Shown piece after piece: positions 1-5,301 of a stretch of 6,451 nucleotides of DNA. This stretch comes from an uncultured Eubacteriales bacterium (GTDB lineage: Bacteria > Bacillota_A > Clostridia > Christensenellales > Aristaeellaceae), in the NCBI GenBank assembly GCA_902766515.1, contig CACXEB010000104.1, positions 1 to 6,451 of the forward strand, written 5' to 3'. Made by a program: the position numbers and the translations under genes. Positions within the stretch are counted from its first letter, which is position 1; every line of letters begins with the position of its first letter. The notes under the pieces are model-generated. The model worked only from the letters and a program-made list of their open reading frames with translations. It ran no database searches and had not been told where the DNA came from.

Positions 1-44
1 CTGTGAGGATAGACCCAGAGGTTATCAAATCGTTTCTCTTTCAC
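1..44 (-). CDS. N-terminal fragment of an unidentified leftward gene (GTG start)
   Basis: Reading leftward from a GTG at 44-42, the frame stays open to the window edge and gives MKEKRFDNLWVYPH plus two bases of the next codon. A purine-rich stretch containing AGGAGG (complement of 57-62) and AAAAGG (complement of 51-56) lies just upstream, as expected for a real start. An ATG at 46-44 is in another frame and is followed at once by TGA, so it cannot start this protein. The fragment is charged at first and then becomes aromatic and hydrophobic, which would fit a short cytoplasmic segment before a first membrane helix, but 14 residues are too few to name a family. It is divergent from the AEC transporter gene. 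No convincing promoter was seen on this strand. Confidence 0.5.
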   Translation of the reverse strand, partial: MKEKRFDNLWVYPH

Positions 45-50
45 ATCTTT

Positions 51-62
51 CCTTTTCCTCCT
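51..62 (-). promoter_or_regulatory. Ribosome binding site of the leftward gene, with two possible cores
   Basis: The complement reads AGGAGGAAAAGG. The AGGAGG core lies 12 nt from the GTG start, which is long, while AAAAGG lies 6 nt away. The AGGAGG core is 10 nt from an out-of-frame ATG that is followed directly by a stop. This site is the main evidence that the short leftward frame at the edge is a gene start. Confidence 0.4.
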
Positions 63-124
63 TTGCGGCACCCGTGAATAGTAACGACGGACGTTCGTGA
101 GCGAGACGGAGCTGTATGAGGTGC

Positions 125-153
125 TGGACGCGGCGGCGTGTGTATGATATAAT
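125..153 (+). promoter_or_regulatory. Extended -10 sigma-A promoter for the AEC transporter gene
   Basis: A perfect TATAAT lies at 148-153, preceded by TATG and one base (143-147), the extended -10 element common in Gram-positive promoters. Seventeen bases upstream is TGGACG (125-130), a 4 of 6 match to TTGACA. Transcription would begin near 160, leaving a GC-rich leader of about 55 nt before the ATG at 216. Confidence 0.65.
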
Positions 154-215
154 CCCGGCGCGGCGGTATGGCGGGCGGGATGCCGTCCGGCTGCGGCGGG
201 AAGGGGTAGGACGGT

Positions 216-1133
216 ATGGAGATGGTATGGATCCTCGTAAAGCAGATCCTGCAGATGTTTCTGCTGGCGGGGCTGGGGTTTTTGCTCTATAAAGGGAAGA
301 AGATCGGCCCGGAGGGCAGCAGGGCCCTCGGCAATATCCTGATCTACCTGGCGCTGCCGGCTACGATCATCAACGGCTTCCTGGTCGAGCGGACGCCGGA
401 GCACCTGCTGGGCATCCTGATCAGCGGCGCGGCCGCCGCGGTGCTGCTGCTCCTGTCGATCGTGGTTGCCCGTACGGTGTTCAGGAAGGACGATATCGCC
501 GCGTTCGCGGCCGCGTTTTCCAACCCGGGCTTCTTCGGCATCCCGCTGATCATCGCGTCGGTGGGGCAGGGGGCCGTCTTTTATGTGGCCTGCTTTGTCG
601 CGTTCCTGAACATCGGCCAGTGGACGGTCGGCGTCTCCTTCCTGACCGGGCAGCCGGTCCTGGAAGGGTTCCGGCTGAAGAAGCTGATCCGCGCGCCGTT
701 CATGATCGCGATCCTCTGCGGCCTGCTCCTGTTTTTGCTGCAGGTGCCGCTGCCATCCATCGTGACAGGCTGCCTGTCCACCGTGGCGGCGCTGAATACG
801 CCCCTGGCCATGTTTACGGTGGGCATCTACCTGGCCCAGACGGACCTGAAGCGCATGCTCACCCGGCCGTCGCTGTACGCGGTGTCGGCGGTCCGGCTGG
901 CGCTGATCCCGCTTCTGTCCATCGCGCTGCTCCTGCTGCTGCCTGCCTACATGCGCGACATGAAGATGGTGCTGATGGTCGCCGCCGCCTGCCCGGTGGG
1001 CGCCAATGTGGCCGTGTACGCGCAGCTGCACGGACGGGACTATCCCTATGCCGTGGAAACCGTTGTGATCTCCGCGCTGCTTTCCATCGTGACCATCCCG
1101 GCGCTGGCCTGGCTGATGACCCTGATCGGGTGA
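216..1133 (+). CDS. AEC-family (auxin efflux carrier-like) membrane transporter
   Basis: A 305-residue polytopic membrane protein with about ten hydrophobic segments, near residues 5-24, 38-55, 65-86, 93-115, 118-140, 160-178, 183-206, 220-243, 250-270 and 280-303. Two family hallmarks are visible: SNPGFFGIPL at 102-111 in the N-terminal half, and ACPVGANVAVYAQ at 258-270 in the C-terminal half. LNTPLAMFTVGIYLA (193-207) is also typical. Length fits the family norm of about 300-320 residues. Known bacterial members (MleP and MdcF types) move malate, malonate and other organic anions, but the substrate cannot be read from this sequence. The ATG at 216 follows AAGGGG (201-206) by 9 nt. A second ATG two codons on (222) is possible and would change little. 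The gene is monocistronic, with its own extended -10 promoter and a terminator 14 nt after the stop. Confidence 0.9.
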   Translation: MEMVWILVKQILQMFLLAGLGFLLYKGKKIGPEGSRALGNILIYLALPATIINGFLVERTPEHLLGILISGAAAAVLLLLSIVVARTVFRKDDIAAFAAAFSNPGFFGIPLIIASVGQGAVFYVACFVAFLNIGQWTVGVSFLTGQPVLEGFRLKKLIRAPFMIAILCGLLLFLLQVPLPSIVTGCLSTVAALNTPLAMFTVGIYLAQTDLKRMLTRPSLYAVSAVRLALIPLLSIALLLLLPAYMRDMKMVLMVAAACPVGANVAVYAQLHGRDYPYAVETVVISALLSIVTIPALAWLMTLIG

Positions 1134-1147
1134 CAAACGACAGACAA

Positions 1148-1192
1148 AAACAGGCCCCTGCTCCGCAGACTGAACGGAGCAGGGGCCTGTTT
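1148..1192. terminator. Bidirectional intrinsic terminator between converging genes
   Basis: A perfect 18-bp stem (1148-1165 with 1175-1192) closes a 9-nt loop. It lies 14 nt after the AEC stop codon and 12 nt after the stop of the leftward repeat protein. Read leftward, the stem ends in TTTTTGTCTG, a good U-tract. Read rightward, the tail is TTTGTATG, which is weaker. It therefore probably ends both transcripts, with higher expected efficiency for the leftward operon. Confidence 0.9.
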
Positions 1193-1204
1193 GTATGCCG
1201 TTGA

Positions 1205-4200
1205 TTATCGTTTCTTTCCGCCGAAGGACCAGTCCGTGGTGGGAATGGTGTCCATCACGGCGGGGTACACGCCCGCTTCGCGCAGGCGAAGCCCGACGTC
1301 CACCGCCAGGTTGCGCGTGCCGCTGGGCACGACGACGTCCGGCGCGTCCACGGTCAGGCCGTCCGATTCGGGCAGCACGCTGCCGATCAGCGGGAACTCG
1401 GTCTGGTGGCGGGTGGCGGCCAGCTCCGGATGCATGGTGACCCGCAGGATGTAGTGGCCGGGATAGATGCCTTCGAGCAGGTAGTGGCCGTACAGGTCGC
1501 TGTCGGTTTCAGCCACCTTCTCGCCTTCCTGCCACAGTTCCAGGTGGATGCCGGGGATGCCGCGCTCGCCGATGTCCTGCATGCCGTCCGCATCCTCGTC
1601 CAGCCAGACGAAGTCGCCGATGGCGCCCTTCGCCCCGAAGCCGAAGTCCGCGTGATCGATATGGGTGCCCATGACCAGCTGCAGGACGGCGCTGAACCGG
1701 GAAGCATCGTTGCTGAGGATCAGGCTGGTGCGGGTATCGCTGACGTCAGCCCGCCGGGCGAAGCCGTGCCCCTCCGGCAGAACGGCGGAGAGCTGGTATT
1801 CGCCGGGATACAGGCGCTGGAAGCGGTATTCACCCTGACGGTTGCTCTTCGCGACGGCGATCGGGGCGGTCAGGTCGTCCGACCGGTACAGCCGGACCTC
1901 CAGGCCGGCGACGAAGTCGAGGGAGTCGTCCAGGCTCCAGAACCGGCCGGCGATCGAAGCGAAGCGCAGCACGGGGACGGACGCGTCCGTATTCCGGCCG
2001 CTCAGGGCTTCCACGTCCTGGGCCCAGCCGGTCTCGGACAGCTGGTAGCCGGCGAGCAGGATGCAGTCGTCGTCCAGGTCCAGCGCGACCTGGTAGCGGC
2101 CCGGGATCAGCTTCGGGCTTTCGAAACGGCCGTCCGCGTCCGTCCGCATTTCGGCGGCGGTTTCGCCGTCCCGGTTGATCAGCCGGACCGGCCGGTCGCT
2201 CAGGAGAGATTCCGAATCAGGCGTATAATCGCCGTCCAGGTTTTCATCCAGGAAGATCCGCCCGCTGACCGTAGCCGGGCGCGTGACCAGCACCTTCAGG
2301 CCGGTCCGGTGTTCGCCCATTTCCAGGTCGTATTCGCGGGAGGACTCATGGTGGGCGATGGCGGGCACCAGGTCGGTATCCTCCGCGAAGCTGTAGCCCT
2401 CCTCCAGTGTGACGGTGATCTTCCAGTGGCCGGGGCGCAGGCGGCTCAGGGCAAAGTGGCCGGCGGAAGCGGTTTCTGCGGGGAAGGTGACGGTATAGCC
2501 CGTATCGGTGTTGACGGCGGTCAGGATGGCAGCGGCGGGCTCACCCTCACAGAGCACCTGGCCCTCGAACAGGGCGGTGCGGATCGCCACGATATCGGCA
2601 ATGCCGGTGTCTGTCCCCATGGCCGAGTCAAACGGCACGGAATAGACGGTGAGCTCGTCCGTATCGGCGAAGAGGGTGTCGTCCGGCAGGGTGTAGCGCA
2701 GGGTGTACCGGCCGGGCAGGATGCCCTTCAGGTAGTAGCTGCCGTCTTCCTCAGTCAGGGTCGTGCTGTAGTCGGAGACCGGTTCCCCGTCCAGGTCCGT
2801 CAGGGTGACGCGGACGCCGGGCAGGCCTTCCGCCATGCCCGCGGGCCGGTCATCGGGCAGGATGATCCGTCCGCTGACGGTCCCGGCCTGGAACAGCGCG
2901 CCGTTGACGCCGCCGTTGTAGGATCCGGGCGCCAGATGGATCAGGTCAGTCTCGCCGTAATCGCCGGTCTGGCGGACGATGCTGTTGGCGGTCTGCCCGT
3001 CGGCCTTTTTGGGCGCGGGCGAGGCGATGTAGGGATCGTTCAGCATGAAGCGGACGGTGTGCGGGATGGGCAGCAGGCGGTCGAACAGGTACAAGCCGCT
3101 TCCGTCCGTCACGGTGGTCGCGGCGACCTGGCCGGTCCAGTCCACGGCCTCCACGATCACGCCCTCCGCGGGCCCTTCGTCGGTACCCCGGATGCCGTCG
3201 TCATTCCCGTCCATGAACACCTGGCCGCCGATCTGGGCGGGCAGGGTGACCGCCGCGTACAGGGTGGTCTGCTGGCCGGGGGTCAGGGCAGCCGCCGCGC
3301 TGGCCTGCGAGGTGGCGAGCGCCTCCGCAAAGTCGTTGTCCAGCCCGGTGGGGGAGAAGATATGGGTCTCGTCCAGCCGGGCGCTGATCTCGATATCGCC
3401 GGCGCGGATGATGGGGACCAGGGCCGCGCCGCTGCTGTCGGAGACGGCGGCGGCAACCTGCTTCCCGCCGCGGGTGACGGTGATGGCTGCGCTCTCAAAG
3501 CCGGTTTCCGTATCGTCCTGCATGCCGTTGGCGTTGGCGTCCAGGTAGAAGACGACTTTCAAACTGGTCGCGTCCATCAGGCCGATGTCGCGCACGGTGA
3601 GGGACTGTTCCGCCACGACGGTCAGCGTCGCCGCGTCGGTATCGCTGTCGTCGGCGGTCAGCCAGCTGTCGCCGGCGGCAAACATCCTGCCGGCGGGCGC
3701 GGTGACCTTCAGGCTGTAGTCGCCCGGCTGCAGCCGGGTGAACGCGTAGCGGCCGTCCTTGTCCGTCACGGTTTCGCGGACGACGCCGCTGTCCAGCCCG
3801 GTCAGGGTGACGGCCACGCCCGGCAGCCCGCCCTCGTCCCGGTCGCGGCGGCCGTTGGCGTTCGCGTCGTACCAGACGGTGCCGGCCGCGCTGCCGGTGG
3901 TGACGGCGCCGATGCCGATGCCCTGGGACCCGGTGGTCAGGGTGAAGGGATCTGACCAGGCTTCCGATCCGTCCGAGGGGACGATGCAGTTATAGTAGAT
4001 GCTGACCTTGCTGCCCAGCGGGCCGATGCTGTAATTGTCCGGCAGGATGACCCGGACGCGGTAGGCGCCGGGGGAGAGGTTGTCCAGCGTCAGCTCGCCC
4101 TTGCGGTCGGTGACGCCGCTGGCAACCAGGATCTCGGGATGGTCGGCGGGGTGCAGGCTCACCTGCACGTCGCGGAGGGCGGGCTCGCTCGTCATCCGGC

Positions 4201-4621
4201 CGCCGTTCGCGTTTTCATCGAGGAAGGCGATCGCCTTGACGAACACGGTCGCCCGCGTCGAGGCGAGCGGCACCGTGGTGTTCCCTTCGACATCAAACCA
4301 GTCCGTCATCGCTTCGCAGGTCTGCCCGGGCAGGAGCCAGTTGTCCGCGCCCATCAGCGCGGGCACGTGGTCGGAGGGCAGGTGGGCCAGCACGCGGTAC
4401 CTTCCGGTCTTCACGCCGGTAAAGCGGTAATTGCCGTCCTTGTCCGTGGCGGCCTGGGCGCGGGAGCCATCCTCCGCCTCGAGAGTGAGAGTGATCTTTT
4501 CCAGCGGGCGGGTCGAATGCAGGGAGATCTGCGTCAGTGACCCGCTGACCGTGGCCGCCAGCGCCCGGAGCGGAAGCAGCAGCAGGATCAGGGAGAACAG
4601 GAACAGGTAACGTCTGCGCAT
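1205..4621 (-). CDS. Secreted multi-repeat protein with SdrD_B/Cna-B-like domains, no wall anchor seen
   Basis: A 1138-residue exported protein. Residues 1-22 are a signal peptide: RRR, a hydrophobic core, then ALA before A23. The rest is about ten prealbumin-like beta-sandwich units starting near residues 24, 128, 246, 354, 464, 581, 684, 784, 888 and 1000. Each typically has a G-x-V/I opening strand, a TDxxGxYxF turn and a closing PGxYxL motif. Several units carry a DxNxDGxxDxxE acidic loop as in SdrD_B domains, clearest at 251-263, 361-373, 471-482 and 1008-1019. Domains of this family act as stalks or carriers in Gram-positive surface proteins and may bind calcium. The mature protein is acidic with few cysteines (102, 212, 691, 853). 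The C-terminus (1113-1138) lacks a hydrophobic helix and a clear LPXTG, so it looks released or held non-covalently. Its ribosome binding site overlaps the rpiB stop codon, indicating co-transcription. Its biological role is unknown; adhesion or matrix functions would be guesses. Confidence 0.87.
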   Translation of the reverse strand: MRRRYLFLFSLILLLLPLRALAATVSGSLTQISLHSTRPLEKITLTLEAEDGSRAQAATDKDGNYRFTGVKTGRYRVLAHLPSDHVPALMGADNWLLPGQTCEAMTDWFDVEGNTTVPLASTRATVFVKAIAFLDENANGGRMTSEPALRDVQVSLHPADHPEILVASGVTDRKGELTLDNLSPGAYRVRVILPDNYSIGPLGSKVSIYYNCIVPSDGSEAWSDPFTLTTGSQGIGIGAVTTGSAAGTVWYDANANGRRDRDEGGLPGVAVTLTGLDSGVVRETVTDKDGRYAFTRLQPGDYSLKVTAPAGRMFAAGDSWLTADDSDTDAATLTVVAEQSLTVRDIGLMDATSLKVVFYLDANANGMQDDTETGFESAAITVTRGGKQVAAAVSDSSGAALVPIIRAGDIEISARLDETHIFSPTGLDNDFAEALATSQASAAAALTPGQQTTLYAAVTLPAQIGGQVFMDGNDDGIRGTDEGPAEGVIVEAVDWTGQVAATTVTDGSGLYLFDRLLPIPHTVRFMLNDPYIASPAPKKADGQTANSIVRQTGDYGETDLIHLAPGSYNGGVNGALFQAGTVSGRIILPDDRPAGMAEGLPGVRVTLTDLDGEPVSDYSTTLTEEDGSYYLKGILPGRYTLRYTLPDDTLFADTDELTVYSVPFDSAMGTDTGIADIVAIRTALFEGQVLCEGEPAAAILTAVNTDTGYTVTFPAETASAGHFALSRLRPGHWKITVTLEEGYSFAEDTDLVPAIAHHESSREYDLEMGEHRTGLKVLVTRPATVSGRIFLDENLDGDYTPDSESLLSDRPVRLINRDGETAAEMRTDADGRFESPKLIPGRYQVALDLDDDCILLAGYQLSETGWAQDVEALSGRNTDASVPVLRFASIAGRFWSLDDSLDFVAGLEVRLYRSDDLTAPIAVAKSNRQGEYRFQRLYPGEYQLSAVLPEGHGFARRADVSDTRTSLILSNDASRFSAVLQLVMGTHIDHADFGFGAKGAIGDFVWLDEDADGMQDIGERGIPGIHLELWQEGEKVAETDSDLYGHYLLEGIYPGHYILRVTMHPELAATRHQTEFPLIGSVLPESDGLTVDAPDVVVPSGTRNLAVDVGLRLREAGVYPAVMDTIPTTDWSFGGKKR
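1286..4552 (-). repeat. Coding array of ten diverged beta-sandwich repeats (about 100-118 residues each)
   Basis: Residues 24-1112 of the secreted protein divide into ten units spaced 104, 118, 108, 110, 117, 103, 100, 104 and 112 residues apart. Closing motifs mark nearly every unit: TGRYRV (72-77), PGAYRV (184-189), PGDYSL (299-304), AGDIEI (407-412), PIPHTV (518-523), PGRYTL (636-641), PGHWKI (730-735), PGRYQV (840-845), PGEYQL (939-944) and PGHYIL (1054-1059). Units 3, 4, 5 and 10 have good acidic loops. Units 2 and 8 have altered ones, and units 1, 6, 7 and 9 lack the full pattern. The units are strongly diverged in sequence, so the array appears old rather than recently expanded by DNA-level duplication. 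Unit borders are approximate. Confidence 0.75.
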
Positions 4622-4627
4622 GTGATG

Positions 4628-4633
4628 CCTCCT
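4628..4633 (-). promoter_or_regulatory. Ribosome binding site overlapping the rpiB stop codon
   Basis: The complement reads AGGAGG, 6 nt before the ATG at 4621. Its first A is the last base of the rpiB TGA (4635-4633), giving TGAGGAGG. A ribosome finishing rpiB would sit on this site, so translation of the two genes is probably coupled. It also fixes the start of the repeat protein, directly ahead of its signal peptide. Confidence 0.85.
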
Positions 4634-5085
4634 CAGTGCTCCTGCTTCATTTCAATCGCGGTGATCATGTCGACGCGCCGCTGGTGGCGGCCGCCTTCGA
4701 AACTGGCGGTCAGCCAGGCGTCCACGATCATCTTGGCCAGCTCAATGCCGATGACGCGCGCCCCGAAGGCCAGCATGTTGCTGTTGTTGTGCTGGCGGGA
4801 CAGCTTGGCGGAATACGGCTCGCTGCAGACGGCGCAGCGGATGCCGCGCACCTTGTTGGCCGCCAGGGAGATGCCGATCCCCGTGCCGCAGATGACGATG
4901 CCGAGGTCCACCTCGCCCTTCGCCACCGCGTTGGCGACCGTTTCGCCCGCGAGCGGGTAGTCATAGCTTTCCTGGCTGTCCGTGCCGTAATTGACGACCT
5001 CATAGCCGTAGGTGTCCCGGATATGCTTCATGATTTCGTCCTTGTAGAGGACGGCAGTATGATCGTTGCCGATGCCGATTTTCAT
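4633..5085 (-). CDS. rpiB: Ribose-5-phosphate isomerase B
   Basis: A 150-residue RpiB/LacA/LacB-family enzyme that interconverts ribose-5-phosphate and ribulose-5-phosphate in the cytoplasmic pentose phosphate pathway. Family features are intact: GNDHT near the N-terminus (residues 6-10), the catalytic cysteine C66 followed by GTGIG (67-71), CSEPYSAKLSRQHN (87-100) with H99, and GGRHQRRV (131-138) with the phosphate-binding arginines R133 and R137. Numbering from C66 onward matches my recollection of the E. coli enzyme, and C66 argues for RpiB rather than a LacA/LacB subunit. The ATG at 5085 is chosen because AGGAG lies 9 nt upstream and it gives the usual family length. The frame extends 34 codons further to an ATG at 5187, but that segment resembles no RpiB N-terminus and contains the promoter. 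It is the first gene of a two-gene operon with the secreted repeat protein. Activity on other aldose phosphates such as allose-6-phosphate cannot be excluded. Confidence 0.95.
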   Translation of the reverse strand: MKIGIGNDHTAVLYKDEIMKHIRDTYGYEVVNYGTDSQESYDYPLAGETVANAVAKGEVDLGIVICGTGIGISLAANKVRGIRCAVCSEPYSAKLSRQHNNSNMLAFGARVIGIELAKMIVDAWLTASFEGGRHQRRVDMITAIEMKQEH

Positions 5086-5094
5086 GCGGTTCCA

Positions 5095-5099
5095 CTCCT
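5095..5099 (-). promoter_or_regulatory. Ribosome binding site of rpiB
   Basis: The complement reads AGGAG, 9 nt before the ATG at 5085. It decides in favour of this start over the in-frame ATG 34 codons upstream, which has no comparable site. Confidence 0.8.
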
Positions 5100-5123
5100 G
5101 TTCCTGCCATATATATTGAAGGT

Positions 5124-5142
5124 GCCGCGCCGGATGCGCGGC
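5124..5142 (-). promoter_or_regulatory. GC-rich stem-loop at the 5' end of the rpiB transcript
   Basis: A perfect 7-bp stem (GCCGCGC paired with GCGCGGC) with a 5-nt loop begins about 3 nt after the predicted rpiB transcription start near 5145. No U-tract follows it, so it is not an intrinsic terminator. It could stabilise the mRNA 5' end, or be a chance result of GC-rich sequence. Confidence 0.35.
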
Positions 5143-5151
5143 GGCGTGAAC

Positions 5152-5180
5152 AGTATACCGCGTTCGGACCGTGAAATCAA
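5152..5180 (-). promoter_or_regulatory. Sigma-A promoter of the rpiB operon
   Basis: On the complement, TTGATT (5180-5175) and TATACT (5157-5152) are separated by exactly 17 bp. They match the consensus at 4 of 6 and 5 of 6 positions. Transcription would start near 5145, giving a leader of about 60 nt. No second promoter is needed for the downstream repeat-protein gene. Confidence 0.7.
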
Positions 5181-5217
5181 GAGGCATGGGAATTCTGTTA
5201 CACGGTCAAAACCAGGG

Positions 5218-5245
5218 TTGACATTTAAGCATAAAAGAGTATAAT
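5218..5245 (+). promoter_or_regulatory. Strong consensus promoter for the solute-binding protein gene
   Basis: A perfect TTGACA (5218-5223) and a perfect TATAAT (5240-5245) are 16 bp apart, with an AT-rich spacer. Transcription would begin near 5252, about 50 nt before the start codon. Such a close match suggests high basal expression, which fits the codon use of the gene it drives. Confidence 0.9.
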
Positions 5246-5255
5246 ACATGTGTCA

Positions 5256-5272
5256 GCCGGCGTTAAACCGGC
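5256..5272 (+). promoter_or_regulatory. Small inverted repeat in the solute-binding protein leader
   Basis: GCCGG (5256-5260) and CCGGC (5268-5272) flank a 7-nt spacer just after the predicted transcription start. This could be a 5'-terminal stem-loop that stabilises the mRNA or a repressor site just downstream of the promoter. The arms are only 5 bp, so chance is a real alternative. Confidence 0.3.
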
Positions 5273-5287
5273 CAAAATTTAATGGAA

Positions 5288-5293
5288 AAGGAG
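5288..5293 (+). promoter_or_regulatory. Ribosome binding site of the solute-binding protein gene
   Basis: AAGGAG lies 8 nt before the ATG at 5302, an ideal spacing. It is part of the longer purine run GGAAAAGGAG and fixes the start directly ahead of a clear signal peptide. Confidence 0.9.
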
Positions 5294-5301
5294 ATTTTCG
5301 T

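Noticed and set aside
87..98. Near-palindrome ACGGACGTTCGT between the divergent left-edge genes
   Set aside because: Only 10 of 12 positions are symmetrical, it occurs once, and it does not overlap a promoter hexamer; chance is sufficient.
91..147. Short frame TFVSETELYEVLDAAACV ending in TGA upstream of the AEC gene
   Set aside because: It reads like a protein C-terminus, and could be a relic of a lost gene, but it is under 20 codons, follows an in-frame stop at 82-84, has no start, and overlaps the AEC promoter.
168..209. Possible 13-codon leader peptide (MAGGMPSGCGGKG) before the AEC transporter gene
   Set aside because: No ribosome binding site precedes its ATG, and its composition is what GC-rich noncoding sequence would give. 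It only happens to overlap the AEC ribosome binding site.
620..1204. 194-codon frame overlapping the AEC gene on the same strand
   Set aside because: It is an arginine-, alanine- and proline-rich out-of-frame shadow of the transporter gene and reads through the terminator; no ribosome binding site or domain supports it.
1406..3955. 849-codon open frame on the + strand, opposite the repeat-protein gene
   Set aside because: It lies in exact codon register with the real gene, where stops arise only opposite TTA, CTA or TCA codons, which are rare in this GC-rich sequence. It is low-complexity (G, V, D, Q, A rich) with no recognisable domain. The leftward frame has the ribosome binding site, signal peptide and repeated domain motifs.
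5086..5187. 34-codon N-terminal extension of rpiB to an upstream ATG
   Set aside because: The extension covers the likely rpiB promoter and hairpin, does not look like any RpiB N-terminus, and the ATG at 5085 has a well-placed AGGAG.
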